A program made the translations under genes and the position numbers. 34,550 bases of DNA. Origin: Actinomycetota bacterium (GTDB lineage Bacteria; Actinomycetota; Actinomycetes; S36-B12). Under the pieces are notes generated by a model. That model made no database searches, had not been told where the DNA came from, and was given only the letters and a program-made list of their open reading frames with translations. The stretch spans positions 1 to 34,550 of the forward strand of contig JAUXRN010000180.1 in assembly GCA_030681835.1 (NCBI GenBank), read 5' to 3'. Positions 25,591 through 33,122 of the stretch are shown here, one piece after another (position 1 is the stretch's first letter; each line of letters opens with the position of its first letter).

Positions 25591-27230
25591 GTGGGCTGGC
25601 CCGCCGGCTGCGCGCGGCGGACCCGGGCTGGACGGCCCGTGCCGACGTCATCGTCGTCGGCTCTGGCGTCGCCGGGCTGAGTGCTGCCCTGCGGGCCCGC
25701 GCCATCGGCCGCACCGTGCTGCTGGTGACCAAGGCCCAGGTGAACGAGGGTTCCACCTGGTGGGCCCAGGGCGGCATCGCAGCGGCCCTGGCTGAGGACG
25801 ATTCCCCCGAGGACCACCTGCGCGACACTCTCGTCGCGGGCGTCGGGCTCTGCGATGTTGATGCCGTTCGCGTGCTCGTCACGGAGGGACCGGCGGCGGT
25901 ACGGGACCTCATGACCACGGGAGCGCGGTTCGACCGGGATGCCTCTGGTGCGATTGCGCTGACCCGCGAGGGCGGCCACCACCGCGACCGCATCGCCCAT
26001 GCCGGCGGCGACGCCACAGGCGCCGAGGTCTCGCGTGCACTGGTCGCGGCGGTACGTGACGACCCCGGCATCGAGGTGGTCGAGAACGCCCTGGCTATCG
26101 ACCTGTTGCGCGAAGACACCGGGGCAGCGCAGGGCATCACCCTGCACGTCATGGGCTCTGGCCAGCGCGACGGCGTGGGAGCGGCGCTTGCCCCGACCGT
26201 CATCCTGGCCACCGGGGGCTTCGGCCAGGTGTTCGGGCAGACGACGAATCCCTATGTCTCCACGGGCGATGGGGTCGCGCTGGCACTGCGTGCTGGCGCC
26301 GACATAGCCGATCTGGAGTTCGTGCAGTTCCACCCGACGGTGATGTGGCTCGGGCCGCTCGCTCAGGGACAGCAGCCACTCGTGTCCGAGGCCGTGCGTG
26401 GCGAGGGAGCCGTGCTGCTCGACGCCTCCGGCAGCGCGTTCATGCGCGACGAGCACCCGCTGGCAGATCTTGCCCCCCGCGACGTGGTGGCCAAGGCGAT
26501 CATGCGGCGGATGCGTGCCGAGGGTTCGGCGCATGTGTGGCTGGACGGTCGGCGGCTGGGTGCGGACATGTGGCTGCAGCGGTTTCCCACCATCCTGGAG
26601 TCCTGCCGGTCCCGGGGGATCGACCCGGTCACCGACTTGATCCCCGTGGCCCCTGCCCAGCACTTCGTGTCGGGCGGCATCCGCACCGACCTGTGGGGCC
26701 GCGCGTCCATCCCCGGGCTGTATGCCTGCGGCGAGGTCGCCTGCACGGGGGTCCACGGCGCGAACCGGCTTGCCTCGAACTCCCTGCTCGAGGGCCTGGT
26801 CTTCGCGCGCCGCATCATCTCGGCTGTGAAGGAGGACCCTGTCGAGGCCCGCGAGCCCGTCGCCCCGGCCGGCCCCGCCGACTTGCTCCCGCATGTGGTG
26901 CGCCGCCCCATGCAGCAGGTGATGGACGCGCATGCGGGCGTGCTGCGCAGTGCCGCGTCCCTCTCGCGCGGGCAGGACGACCTCGCCGCCCTCGCTGCTG
27001 CCGATGGTGCCGCCCCGTCGACGGAGGACTGGGAGAGCACGAACCTGCACCAGATAGCCACGGTGCTCGTACGGCAGGCCCTGGCCCGGGAGGAGACGCG
27101 CGGGTCCCACTGGCGCGAGGACTTCCCCGATCGCGACGACGAGCGCTGGCGGTGCCGGCTCGTCACTAGAGTCGCGGACGACGGCGAACTCGTCACCCGC
27201 AAGGAGCCGGTCTTCGGGGAGGACTCATGA
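25587..27230 (+). CDS. nadB: L-aspartate oxidase
   Basis: FAD enzyme that oxidises L-aspartate to iminoaspartate, the first step of de novo NAD synthesis. The 547-aa protein has the FAD motif VVGSGVAGLSAALRA (24-38), STWWAQGGIAAAL, THEGGHHR-like REGGHHRDR, LEFVQFHPTVMW, the active-site stretch ending HFVSGGIRTDLWGR and YACGEVACTGVHGANRLASNSLLEGLVFA. It overlaps panC and nadC by 4 nt each. nadA, the next pathway step, is not in this window. Confidence 0.95.
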   Translation: MSGLARRLRAADPGWTARADVIVVGSGVAGLSAALRARAIGRTVLLVTKAQVNEGSTWWAQGGIAAALAEDDSPEDHLRDTLVAGVGLCDVDAVRVLVTEGPAAVRDLMTTGARFDRDASGAIALTREGGHHRDRIAHAGGDATGAEVSRALVAAVRDDPGIEVVENALAIDLLREDTGAAQGITLHVMGSGQRDGVGAALAPTVILATGGFGQVFGQTTNPYVSTGDGVALALRAGADIADLEFVQFHPTVMWLGPLAQGQQPLVSEAVRGEGAVLLDASGSAFMRDEHPLADLAPRDVVAKAIMRRMRAEGSAHVWLDGRRLGADMWLQRFPTILESCRSRGIDPVTDLIPVAPAQHFVSGGIRTDLWGRASIPGLYACGEVACTGVHGANRLASNSLLEGLVFARRIISAVKEDPVEAREPVAPAGPADLLPHVVRRPMQQVMDAHAGVLRSAASLSRGQDDLAALAAADGAAPSTEDWESTNLHQIATVLVRQALAREETRGSHWREDFPDRDDERWRCRLVTRVADDGELVTRKEPVFGEDS

Positions 27231-28126
27231 GCAGCGGCCCGCGAGTCGATGCCGCCATCCGCGCCCAGTTGGTCGAGGCCGGCCTGGATCCCGACGCCAT
27301 CGAGCGGCTTGTCGCCCTGGCGCTGGACGAGGACCTCGACGGGGGAGTCGACGTCACGACGGTCGCGACCGTGCCGATTGAGCAGCGCGCCACGCTCGAC
27401 CTTGTCGCGCGGGCGCCGGGCGTCGTGGCCGGTATCCCTGTTGCGGCAGCGGTCTTCTCGCACGTCGGCGGGCAGTCCGTGCGAATCAATCAGGCCCGGC
27501 CCGATGGGTCCGCCGTCGATGCCGGGGACGTCCTGCTCTCGGCGATCGGGCCCACCCACGCGCTACTTCAAGCGGAGCGGCCGGCCCTCAACCTCCTGTG
27601 CCACCTCAGCGGCATCGCGACGGCCACCGCGCGGTGGGTGGACGCCGTGTCCGGCACGGGCGCGCGCGTGCGTGACACGCGCAAGACGACACCGGGGATG
27701 CGCCGGCTGGAGAAGTACGCCGTGCGCTGCGGGGGAGGGGTCAACCACCGGATGTCCCTGTCGGACGCGGCCTTGGTGAAGGACAATCACGTAGTCGCTG
27801 CCGGTGGCGTGGCGGCCGCATTCGATGCAGTGCGGCAGCGGTTTCCCGGCATCGACGTCGAGGTGGAGGTCGACTCGCTCGATCAACTCGACGACGTGCT
27901 CGCGGCCGGAGCGGACCTCGTCCTGCTCGACAACTTCACGGTCGACGACATGCGCGTTGCGGTGCACCGCACCGCCGGCCGGGCGAGACTGGAGGCCTCA
28001 GGCGGCCTGACCTTGGATGTGGCGGCCGAGGTCGCCGGCACCGGGGTCGACTACCTTGCCGTGGGGGCACTCACCCACTCGGCGCCGGTGCTCGACATCG
28101 GCGCGGACCTGCGTCAGGAGGACTAG
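27227..28126 (+). CDS. nadC: Nicotinate-nucleotide pyrophosphorylase (quinolinate phosphoribosyltransferase)
   Basis: Turns quinolinate and PRPP into nicotinate mononucleotide. The 299-aa type II phosphoribosyltransferase has ALDEDLDGGVDVTTVATVP, ERPALNLLCHLSGIATATARWVDA, DTRKTTPGMRRLEKYAVRCGGGVNHRMSL (substrate-binding Arg and His), LVKDNHV, VEVEVDSLDQ, DNFTVDDMR and EASGGLTL. It starts with ATG, coupled to nadB, and its last base is the first base of the coaX start (TAGTG). Confidence 0.96.
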   Translation: MSSGPRVDAAIRAQLVEAGLDPDAIERLVALALDEDLDGGVDVTTVATVPIEQRATLDLVARAPGVVAGIPVAAAVFSHVGGQSVRINQARPDGSAVDAGDVLLSAIGPTHALLQAERPALNLLCHLSGIATATARWVDAVSGTGARVRDTRKTTPGMRRLEKYAVRCGGGVNHRMSLSDAALVKDNHVVAAGGVAAAFDAVRQRFPGIDVEVEVDSLDQLDDVLAAGADLVLLDNFTVDDMRVAVHRTAGRARLEASGGLTLDVAAEVAGTGVDYLAVGALTHSAPVLDIGADLRQED

Positions 28127-28890
28127 TGCTGCTCGACATCGACGTCGGCAACACGAACACGGTGCTCGGGCTTTTCGACTGCGAGTTCCTCGTGTCGTCC
28201 TGGATCATCAAGACCGACGCGCGCTCGACGGCCGACGAGATCGTCCTCACCTTCCGCGGACTCCTCGCCGGCGGTCCGGAGGTGGATGGCATCGCGCTGT
28301 GCAGCACCGTCCCGGCGGTGCTGCGCGAGCTTCGGCTGATGCTGTCCCGCTACTACGCCGATCTCCCCACCGTCATCGTCGAGCCGGGCACGAAGACGGG
28401 GGTGCCGGTCCTCACCGACAACCCCAAGGAGGTCGGCGCCGATCGCATCGTGAACACGATCGCGGCACACCACGAGTTCGGCGGCCCGTGCATCGTCGTC
28501 GACTTCGGAACGTCGACGAATCTCGACGTCGTGTCGGCCAAGGGCGAGTTCCTCGGGGGTGCCCTCGCGCCAGGGATCGAGATCTCCATCGAGGCCCTCG
28601 CCGCCCGGGCTGCGCAGTTGCGCAAGGTCGAGCTGGTCCGCCCGCGATCGGCCATCGGCAAGAACACGGTCGAGGCACTGCAGTCAGGGGCCCTCTACGG
28701 CTTCGCCGGGCAGGTAGACGGCCTCGTCGACCGGATCACCGACGAGTTGGGGCCGGTCACGGCCGTGATCGCCACCGGTGGGCTTGCCCCGATCGTCGTC
28801 CCCGAGTCCCGCACGATCACGCATCACGAGCCGGACCTGACTCTCGTGGGCCTGCGGCTCGTGTACGACAAGAACGTCGACCACGACTAG
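28126..28890 (+). CDS. coaX: Type III pantothenate kinase
   Basis: Phosphorylates pantothenate, the first committed step to coenzyme A. The 254-aa ASKHA-fold protein has DIDVGNTNTVLGLF for the phosphate-binding loop, GADRIVNTIAAHH, the second loop VDFGTSTNLDVVSAKGEFLGGALAPGIEIS and a C-terminal VIATGGLAPI. Type III kinases are resistant to CoA feedback and use a monovalent cation. Starting with a GTG that shares one base with the nadC stop, it closes the panC-nadBC-coaX operon. A HAD gene converges on it after 30 bp. Confidence 0.95.
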   Translation: MLLDIDVGNTNTVLGLFDCEFLVSSWIIKTDARSTADEIVLTFRGLLAGGPEVDGIALCSTVPAVLRELRLMLSRYYADLPTVIVEPGTKTGVPVLTDNPKEVGADRIVNTIAAHHEFGGPCIVVDFGTSTNLDVVSAKGEFLGGALAPGIEISIEALAARAAQLRKVELVRPRSAIGKNTVEALQSGALYGFAGQVDGLVDRITDELGPVTAVIATGGLAPIVVPESRTITHHEPDLTLVGLRLVYDKNVDHD

Positions 28891-28920
28891 CGGTGCACAG
28901 GCACACTGCCCGGACGATGA

Positions 28921-29628
28921 TCATCGAAGGGCGGCATTGACCCCGGACACCAGGGCAGGCACGGCGGCCAGCCCGTGCGTGCGGCCCGCCGTTCGCGGCA
29001 GGATCAAGGTGCGCAGGCCAAGGCTGGCTCCGCCGCCGTCATCGTGGGCGTTGTCGCCGACCATGAGGACCCGCTCCGCAGGAAGGCCGATCCGGTCCAG
29101 GGCCGCCTCGAAGATGCGATGGTCAGGCTTGACCGCGCCCACCTCGTACGAGAGAACCACGGCATCGACCCAGAGGCTGATCCCCTCCCGATCGAGCACC
29201 GCGCGGATGGGCACGCCCGCGTTGGACAGCAGGCAGGTGCGGATCCCCTGCTGCCGAAGCGCAGACAAGGCCGGGACGGCGTCGTCGTAGGCGTGCCATG
29301 TGTCGAGCATGACCTCGTACAGGGCATCGGCCAGGCCACGGTCGATGAGCGGTCCGGCCGCGATGAGCTCGTGGAAGACCCGCGAGTGGTCGGCGAAGGA
29401 CAGGTCCCGGGCGCTCAACGGGTCGCTGATCCGTGCCCCCTCCCAGATCCGGTCGAGGAAGCCGGCCTGGGCCGCCCTGTCCGCCGCCCCGCCCGGACGT
29501 GGGGCGATGGCGAGCGCGGCATCAAGCCAGGCGGTTGCCTCGCCCTGGTCGACAAGGGTGGAGTGGATGTCGAAGATGACCCCGTCGATGGGTCCGGCGA
29601 CCGGCCAGCCGCGCTCCCGATCAGCCAT
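28921..29628 (-). CDS. HAD-family hydrolase
   Basis: 235-aa haloacid-dehalogenase-type phosphatase. The nucleophile motif is [11 protein letters not shown] (the usual DxD/DxT has His between, D-I-H-S-T), motif II is CLLSNAG, motif III lysine lies in [17 protein letters not shown], and motif IV is [13 protein letters not shown]. The middle residues form a helical cap. Substrate unknown; small sugar phosphates or phosphoglycolate-type molecules are typical. The first motif lacks the second aspartate that acts as general acid in phosphatases (Asp-Ile-His), which may mean a different reaction. The ATG at 29628 follows a TAGGGT box by 8 nt. Divergent from lysS. Confidence 0.85.
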   Translation of the reverse strand: MADRERGWPVAGPIDGVIFDIHSTLVDQGEATAWLDAALAIAPRPGGAADRAAQAGFLDRIWEGARISDPLSARDLSFADHSRVFHELIAAGPLIDRGLADALYEVMLDTWHAYDDAVPALSALRQQGIRTCLLSNAGVPIRAVLDREGISLWVDAVVLSYEVGAVKPDHRIFEAALDRIGLPAERVLMVGDNAHDDGGGASLGLRTLILPRTAGRTHGLAAVPALVSGVNAALR

Positions 29629-29636
29629 GGTCACCA

Positions 29637-29642
29637 ACCCTA
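29637..29642 (-). promoter_or_regulatory. -10 box TAGGGT for the HAD gene
   Basis: On the minus strand TAGGGT ends 8 nt before the ATG at 29628, another leaderless-type spacing. Confidence 0.4.
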
Positions 29643-29660
29643 GACGCTGTGGCCATCCCA

Positions 29661-29666
29661 TACCCT
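29661..29666 (+). promoter_or_regulatory. -10 box TACCCT for lysS
   Basis: TACCCT ends 8 nt before the GTG at 29675. The same hexamer precedes ftsH. Confidence 0.45.
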
Positions 29667-29674
29667 GTACCGCT

Positions 29675-31186
29675 GTGACCACCGACGACGCCGTTCCCGC
29701 CGAGGATGACCTGCCCGAGCAGATGCGCATCCGCCGCGAGAAGCGTGAGCAACTGGTCGCGCGCGGCGTCGATGCCTACGCCATCGGCCTGCCCATCACC
29801 GCGACCATCGGCGAGGTGCGCGCGGGCTTCCCCGACCTGCCGCCGGACACGGCCACAGGGACCCGGGCCGGACTTGCCGGCCGCGTCATCTTCGCCCGCA
29901 ATACGGGCAAGCTCTGCTTCGCGACGCTGCGGGCCGGGGATGGCACCGAGATCCAGGCCATGCTCTCCCTCGACAAGGTGGGCGCGGAGGTGCTGCAGGG
30001 CTGGAAGGACCTCGTCGACCTCGGCGACCACGTCTTCGTGGCAGGCGAGGTGATCACCTCGCGTCGTGGCGAGCTCTCGGTCCTCGCGGACGAGTGGCGG
30101 ATGGCGGCCAAGGCACTGCGGCCGCTTCCCGTGGCGCACAAGCCGCTCGGCGAGGAGACGCGCGTGCGTCAGCGCTATGTGGACCTGGTCGTGCGTCCCG
30201 AAGCGCAGCGCATGGCCCGCATGCGTCCGGCCGTTGTCGCATCGGTCCGTCAGAGCATGGACCGACGTGGCTTCATCGAGGTCGAGACCCCGATGCTGCA
30301 GACCCAGCACGGCGGCGCGACGGCTCGGCCATTCGTCACGCGCTCCAATGCATTCGACCTCGACCTCTACCTGCGCATCGCGCCCGAGCTGTTCCTCAAG
30401 CGCGCAGTGGTCGGCGGGCTTGAGCGCGTGTTCGAGATCAACCGCAACTTCCGCAACGAGGGGGCCGACTCCACGCATTCCCCTGAGTTCACGATGCTGG
30501 AGTTCTATCAGGCATACAGCGACTACCAGGGCATGGCCACGATCACTCGCGAGATCATCCAGGAGGCCGCCCTGGCCGCGTGCGGCTCGCTCATCGTGAC
30601 CCACGCGGATGGCTCGGAGCACGACCTCGGCGGCGTGTGGCCCCAGGTCGATCTCTACGGCTCGTTGTCCGACGCGCTCGGCGAGCAGGTCACGCCCGCC
30701 ACGGATCGGGCCCGGCTGGAAGCGCTGTGTGCGCAGTCCGGGATCGAGATCAAGGGCACCGACGTGTCGGGCAGGCTCGCCGAGGACTTGTTCGAGCACT
30801 ATGTCGTGCCGTCGTTCACCAGCCCGACGTTCGTCATGGACTACCCCGTCGACACGTCTCCCCTGGTGCGCGGCCATCGAACCAAGCCTGGGGTGGTCGA
30901 GAAGTGGGACCTGTACGTCGACGGCTTCGAGAGCGGCACCGGATATTCGGAACTCGTCGATCCGGTCGTGCAGCGCGAGCGCCTCATGCAGCAGGCCGCG
31001 CTCGGTGCCCGCGGCGACGACGAGGCGATGCGCGTGGACGAGGACTTCCTGCGCGCGATGGAGCACGGCATGCCGCCCATGGGCGGGGTCGGCTTGGGCA
31101 TCGACCGCCTGCTCATGCTGCTGACCGGGCAGGGAATACGGGAGACCATCCTGTTCCCCCTCGTCAAGCCGGAGCGGGCGCAGTGA
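29675..31186 (+). CDS. lysS: Lysyl-tRNA synthetase, class II
   Basis: Charges tRNA-Lys. The 503-aa protein starts at the GTG at 29675 ([23 protein letters not shown]). An N-terminal OB-fold ([31 protein letters not shown]) binds the anticodon. The class II core has motif 1 around [12 protein letters not shown], motif 2 [29 protein letters not shown] and motif 3 [14 protein letters not shown]. The [16 protein letters not shown] strand carries the amino-acid pocket. The next gene overlaps by 4 nt. In many actinobacteria lsr2 and clpC follow lysS; here they do not. Confidence 0.96.
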   Translation: MTTDDAVPAEDDLPEQMRIRREKREQLVARGVDAYAIGLPITATIGEVRAGFPDLPPDTATGTRAGLAGRVIFARNTGKLCFATLRAGDGTEIQAMLSLDKVGAEVLQGWKDLVDLGDHVFVAGEVITSRRGELSVLADEWRMAAKALRPLPVAHKPLGEETRVRQRYVDLVVRPEAQRMARMRPAVVASVRQSMDRRGFIEVETPMLQTQHGGATARPFVTRSNAFDLDLYLRIAPELFLKRAVVGGLERVFEINRNFRNEGADSTHSPEFTMLEFYQAYSDYQGMATITREIIQEAALAACGSLIVTHADGSEHDLGGVWPQVDLYGSLSDALGEQVTPATDRARLEALCAQSGIEIKGTDVSGRLAEDLFEHYVVPSFTSPTFVMDYPVDTSPLVRGHRTKPGVVEKWDLYVDGFESGTGYSELVDPVVQRERLMQQAALGARGDDEAMRVDEDFLRAMEHGMPPMGGVGLGIDRLLMLLTGQGIRETILFPLVKPERAQ

Positions 31187-31692
31187 CCGGCGCCGGGGAG
31201 GTCACCGTCCGGCCAGCACGCACGACGGACATCCGGGCGATCCGGTCCTTCATCGACCAGTACTCAACCGACGGACGTCTGCTGTCGAAGGCGACCGTGA
31301 CCCTGTTCGAGGATGTCCAGGAATTCCTGGTGGCCGAGGCCGACGGCGAGGTGGTCGGCTGCGGTGCGGTGCACGTCATGTGGGAAGACCTCGCCGAGGT
31401 CCGCACGCTGGCGGTCGATCCGGCCCGCGTGGGGCACGGGATCGGGTCACTGCTGCTGCGGGCCCTCATGGACCGCGCCAGGGAACTTGGGGTCAAGCGG
31501 GTCTTCTGCCTGACCTTCCGGGTGCGCTTCTTCGAGGCCCACGGCTTCGTCGAGATCGAGGACACCCCTGTTGACGCTGGCGTGTATGCGCAACTGCTGC
31601 AGTCATACGACGAGGGCGTGGCGGAGTTCCTGGGCCTCGAGCGGGTCAAGCCCAACACCCTGGGCAACCACCGGATGCTGGCGACGCTGTGA
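31183..31692 (+). CDS. argA: Amino-acid N-acetyltransferase (N-acetylglutamate synthase type, GNAT)
   Basis: 169-aa GNAT enzyme that I recognise as the stand-alone N-acetylglutamate synthase of actinobacteria (Mycobacterium tuberculosis Rv2747 type), which starts arginine synthesis. Matching segments include [61 protein letters not shown], the acetyl-CoA loop [35 protein letters not shown] and the end [25 protein letters not shown]. It starts at GTG overlapping lysS by 4 nt and overlaps the amidase gene by 4 nt. Confidence 0.9.
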   Translation: MTGAGEVTVRPARTTDIRAIRSFIDQYSTDGRLLSKATVTLFEDVQEFLVAEADGEVVGCGAVHVMWEDLAEVRTLAVDPARVGHGIGSLLLRALMDRARELGVKRVFCLTFRVRFFEAHGFVEIEDTPVDAGVYAQLLQSYDEGVAEFLGLERVKPNTLGNHRMLATL

Positions 31693-32474
31693 ACCGCGGC
31701 GCCTGGGCGGCCACGGTGGCCGCGGGAGCGGTGGTGCTGGGGTTCCTGGCCTGGTCCCCGGCTGTCGCCGAGGACTCCCCGGTCGCGGAATCCTCGCGTG
31801 CGGCGACGCGCCCGTTGGCGGGTCGTCTCATCGTGCTCGACCCCGGGCACCAGCTCGGCAACTCCAACCCGAAGTTCGCCAAGCAGATGAGCCAGACCAT
31901 GTTCAACGGGTCGATCGTGAAGGGCTGCAACACCTCGGGCACGGCCACCAACGCCGGCTACCCGGAGTCCACGTTCAACTGGCGGGTCGCGAAGCGGCTG
32001 AAGACGCTGCTCGAGGACGCGGGGGCGCGCGTGGAGATGACCCGCACGACGAACTCGTACGACGACTGGGGCCCATGCGTGTGGGATCGCGCGGGCCTCG
32101 CGAACCGCCTCGGGGCCGACGCCATGATCAGCATCCACGGTGACGGCGCGGGATCGAGCAGCAAGGGCTTCTTCGCCATTGCGCCGGTTCGCATCAACGG
32201 CTGGACGGACGACGTGGTCGCCGTCGACCGGCGACTGGCCAAGGCCATGATCGCCGGCATGATCGCCGCGGGCGCCGTCCCCGCGAACTATGTCTCCGGG
32301 CAGTTGCTTCTTTCGCGAGACACGACATCGCTGAACCTCAGCAACGTGCCGACGACGACCATCGAGCTCGGCAACATGCGCAACGCGCAGGACGCCCGGC
32401 GGATGAGCTCGGCGAGCGGGCAGGAGCAGTACGCGCGGTGGCTGCTGGCCGGGCTTGAGCGCTTCTTCCGGTAG
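31689..32474 (+). CDS. N-acetylmuramoyl-L-alanine amidase (Rv3717-like, secreted)
   Basis: 261-aa secreted peptidoglycan amidase. Residues 1-27 look like a signal peptide (AATVAAGAVVLGFLAWSPAVA). The amidase_3 domain has zinc ligands in VLDPGHQ (His54), YPESTFNW (Glu93) and MISIHGDG (His150), and the catalytic glutamate in TIELGNMRN (Glu226). Cys80 and Cys130 lie where the mycobacterial enzyme Rv3717 has a disulfide. It cuts the bond between the sugar chain and the stem peptide, for cell separation or recycling. GTG start coupled to the GNAT gene. Converges on the MarR gene with only 4 bp between. Confidence 0.92.
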   Translation: MNRGAWAATVAAGAVVLGFLAWSPAVAEDSPVAESSRAATRPLAGRLIVLDPGHQLGNSNPKFAKQMSQTMFNGSIVKGCNTSGTATNAGYPESTFNWRVAKRLKTLLEDAGARVEMTRTTNSYDDWGPCVWDRAGLANRLGADAMISIHGDGAGSSSKGFFAIAPVRINGWTDDVVAVDRRLAKAMIAGMIAAGAVPANYVSGQLLLSRDTTSLNLSNVPTTTIELGNMRNAQDARRMSSASGQEQYARWLLAGLERFFR

Positions 32475-32478
32475 TCCT

Positions 32479-33018
32479 TCAGTCGCCGAAGGCCCGGACG
32501 AGAGTCCGGAGCAGACCGGCCAGCGCGGCCCGGTCGGCGGGATCCAGCACGGACAGCAGCGCCTGCTCACGATCGAGCAGGTCACCCATGGCTGCGTCCA
32601 CCACCGCCCGCCCGGACACCGTGAGCTCCACCCGGACACCGCGGCGGTCAGTGGGGTCCGGAGCCCTCCGGACCAGGCCGCGCTCCTCGAGCCGGTCGAC
32701 GCGGTTGGTCATGGTGCCGCTGGTCACGAGCGTCTCCGCGCCCAGGGAGCCGGGGGACAGGGAGTAGGGCGGCCCGGACCGGCGCAGGGCGGCCAGGACG
32801 TCGAACTCCCACGTCTCCAGGCCGTGCTCGGCGAAGGCCTGGCGCCGGGCCAGGTCCAGGTGCCAGGACAGTCGGGTGACCCGGGACAGGACCTGGAGCG
32901 GGTCCACGTCGAGGTCCGGCCGCTCGCGCTGCCAGGCCCGGGCGATCCGGTCGACCTCGTCGCCGCCGTCGACCCCGGATCGATCGTCGACCCGGTCGGC
33001 AGGCTGGGGTGCGGTCAC
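32479..33018 (-). CDS. MarR-family transcriptional regulator
   Basis: 179-aa winged-helix regulator. VLSRVTRLSWHLDLARRQAFAEHGL begins the dimer region; WEFDVLAALRRSGPPYSLSPGSLGAETLVTSGTMTNRVDRLEERGLVRRAPDPTDRRGVRVELT is the helix-turn-helix and wing (DRRGVRVELT being the typical MarR wing); LLDREQALLSVLDPADRAALAGLLRTL is the C-terminal dimer helix. The start is GTG at 33018, preceded by a TACCAT box 6 nt upstream. It is divergent from an MMPL transporter with a palindrome in the gap, the usual layout of a regulator and the efflux gene it controls. Its ligand is unknown. Confidence 0.92.
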   Translation of the reverse strand: MTAPQPADRVDDRSGVDGGDEVDRIARAWQRERPDLDVDPLQVLSRVTRLSWHLDLARRQAFAEHGLETWEFDVLAALRRSGPPYSLSPGSLGAETLVTSGTMTNRVDRLEERGLVRRAPDPTDRRGVRVELTVSGRAVVDAAMGDLLDREQALLSVLDPADRAALAGLLRTLVRAFGD

Positions 33019-33024
33019 CCGACC

Positions 33025-33030
33025 ATGGTA
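33025..33030 (-). promoter_or_regulatory. -10 box TACCAT for the MarR gene
   Basis: On the minus strand TACCAT ends 6 nt before the GTG at 33018, so the transcript is probably leaderless. Confidence 0.45.
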
Positions 33031-33039
33031 GGTCAGGTC

Positions 33040-33053
33040 TCTTGACGTCGAGA
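33040..33053. promoter_or_regulatory. Candidate MarR operator, near-palindrome TCTTGACGTCGAGA
   Basis: Twelve of 14 positions are symmetrical around a perfect GACGTC core. The site lies where the -35 region of the MarR gene should be, and 70 nt before the divergent MMPL gene. MarR dimers bind short palindromes of this type and often control their own gene and a divergent transporter. Binding is inferred. Confidence 0.5.
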
Positions 33054-33109
33054 CTCTTGAAGGTCGCCCTATCCGGCGGGCCTCCGGCCGCCGGACCCGT
33101 GGCCTAGGA

Positions 33110-33115
33110 CAGGAT
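33110..33115 (+). promoter_or_regulatory. -10-like box CAGGAT before the MMPL gene
   Basis: CAGGAT ends 7 nt before the ATG at 33123. It is a weaker match than the other boxes in the window, and AGGA could instead serve as a ribosome site. Confidence 0.3.
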
Positions 33116-33122
33116 GGCGCCC

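Noticed and set aside
28915-28926. 12-bp palindrome CGATGATCATCG at the end of the HAD gene
   Set aside because: It lies over a stop codon between convergent genes, away from any promoter; probably chance.
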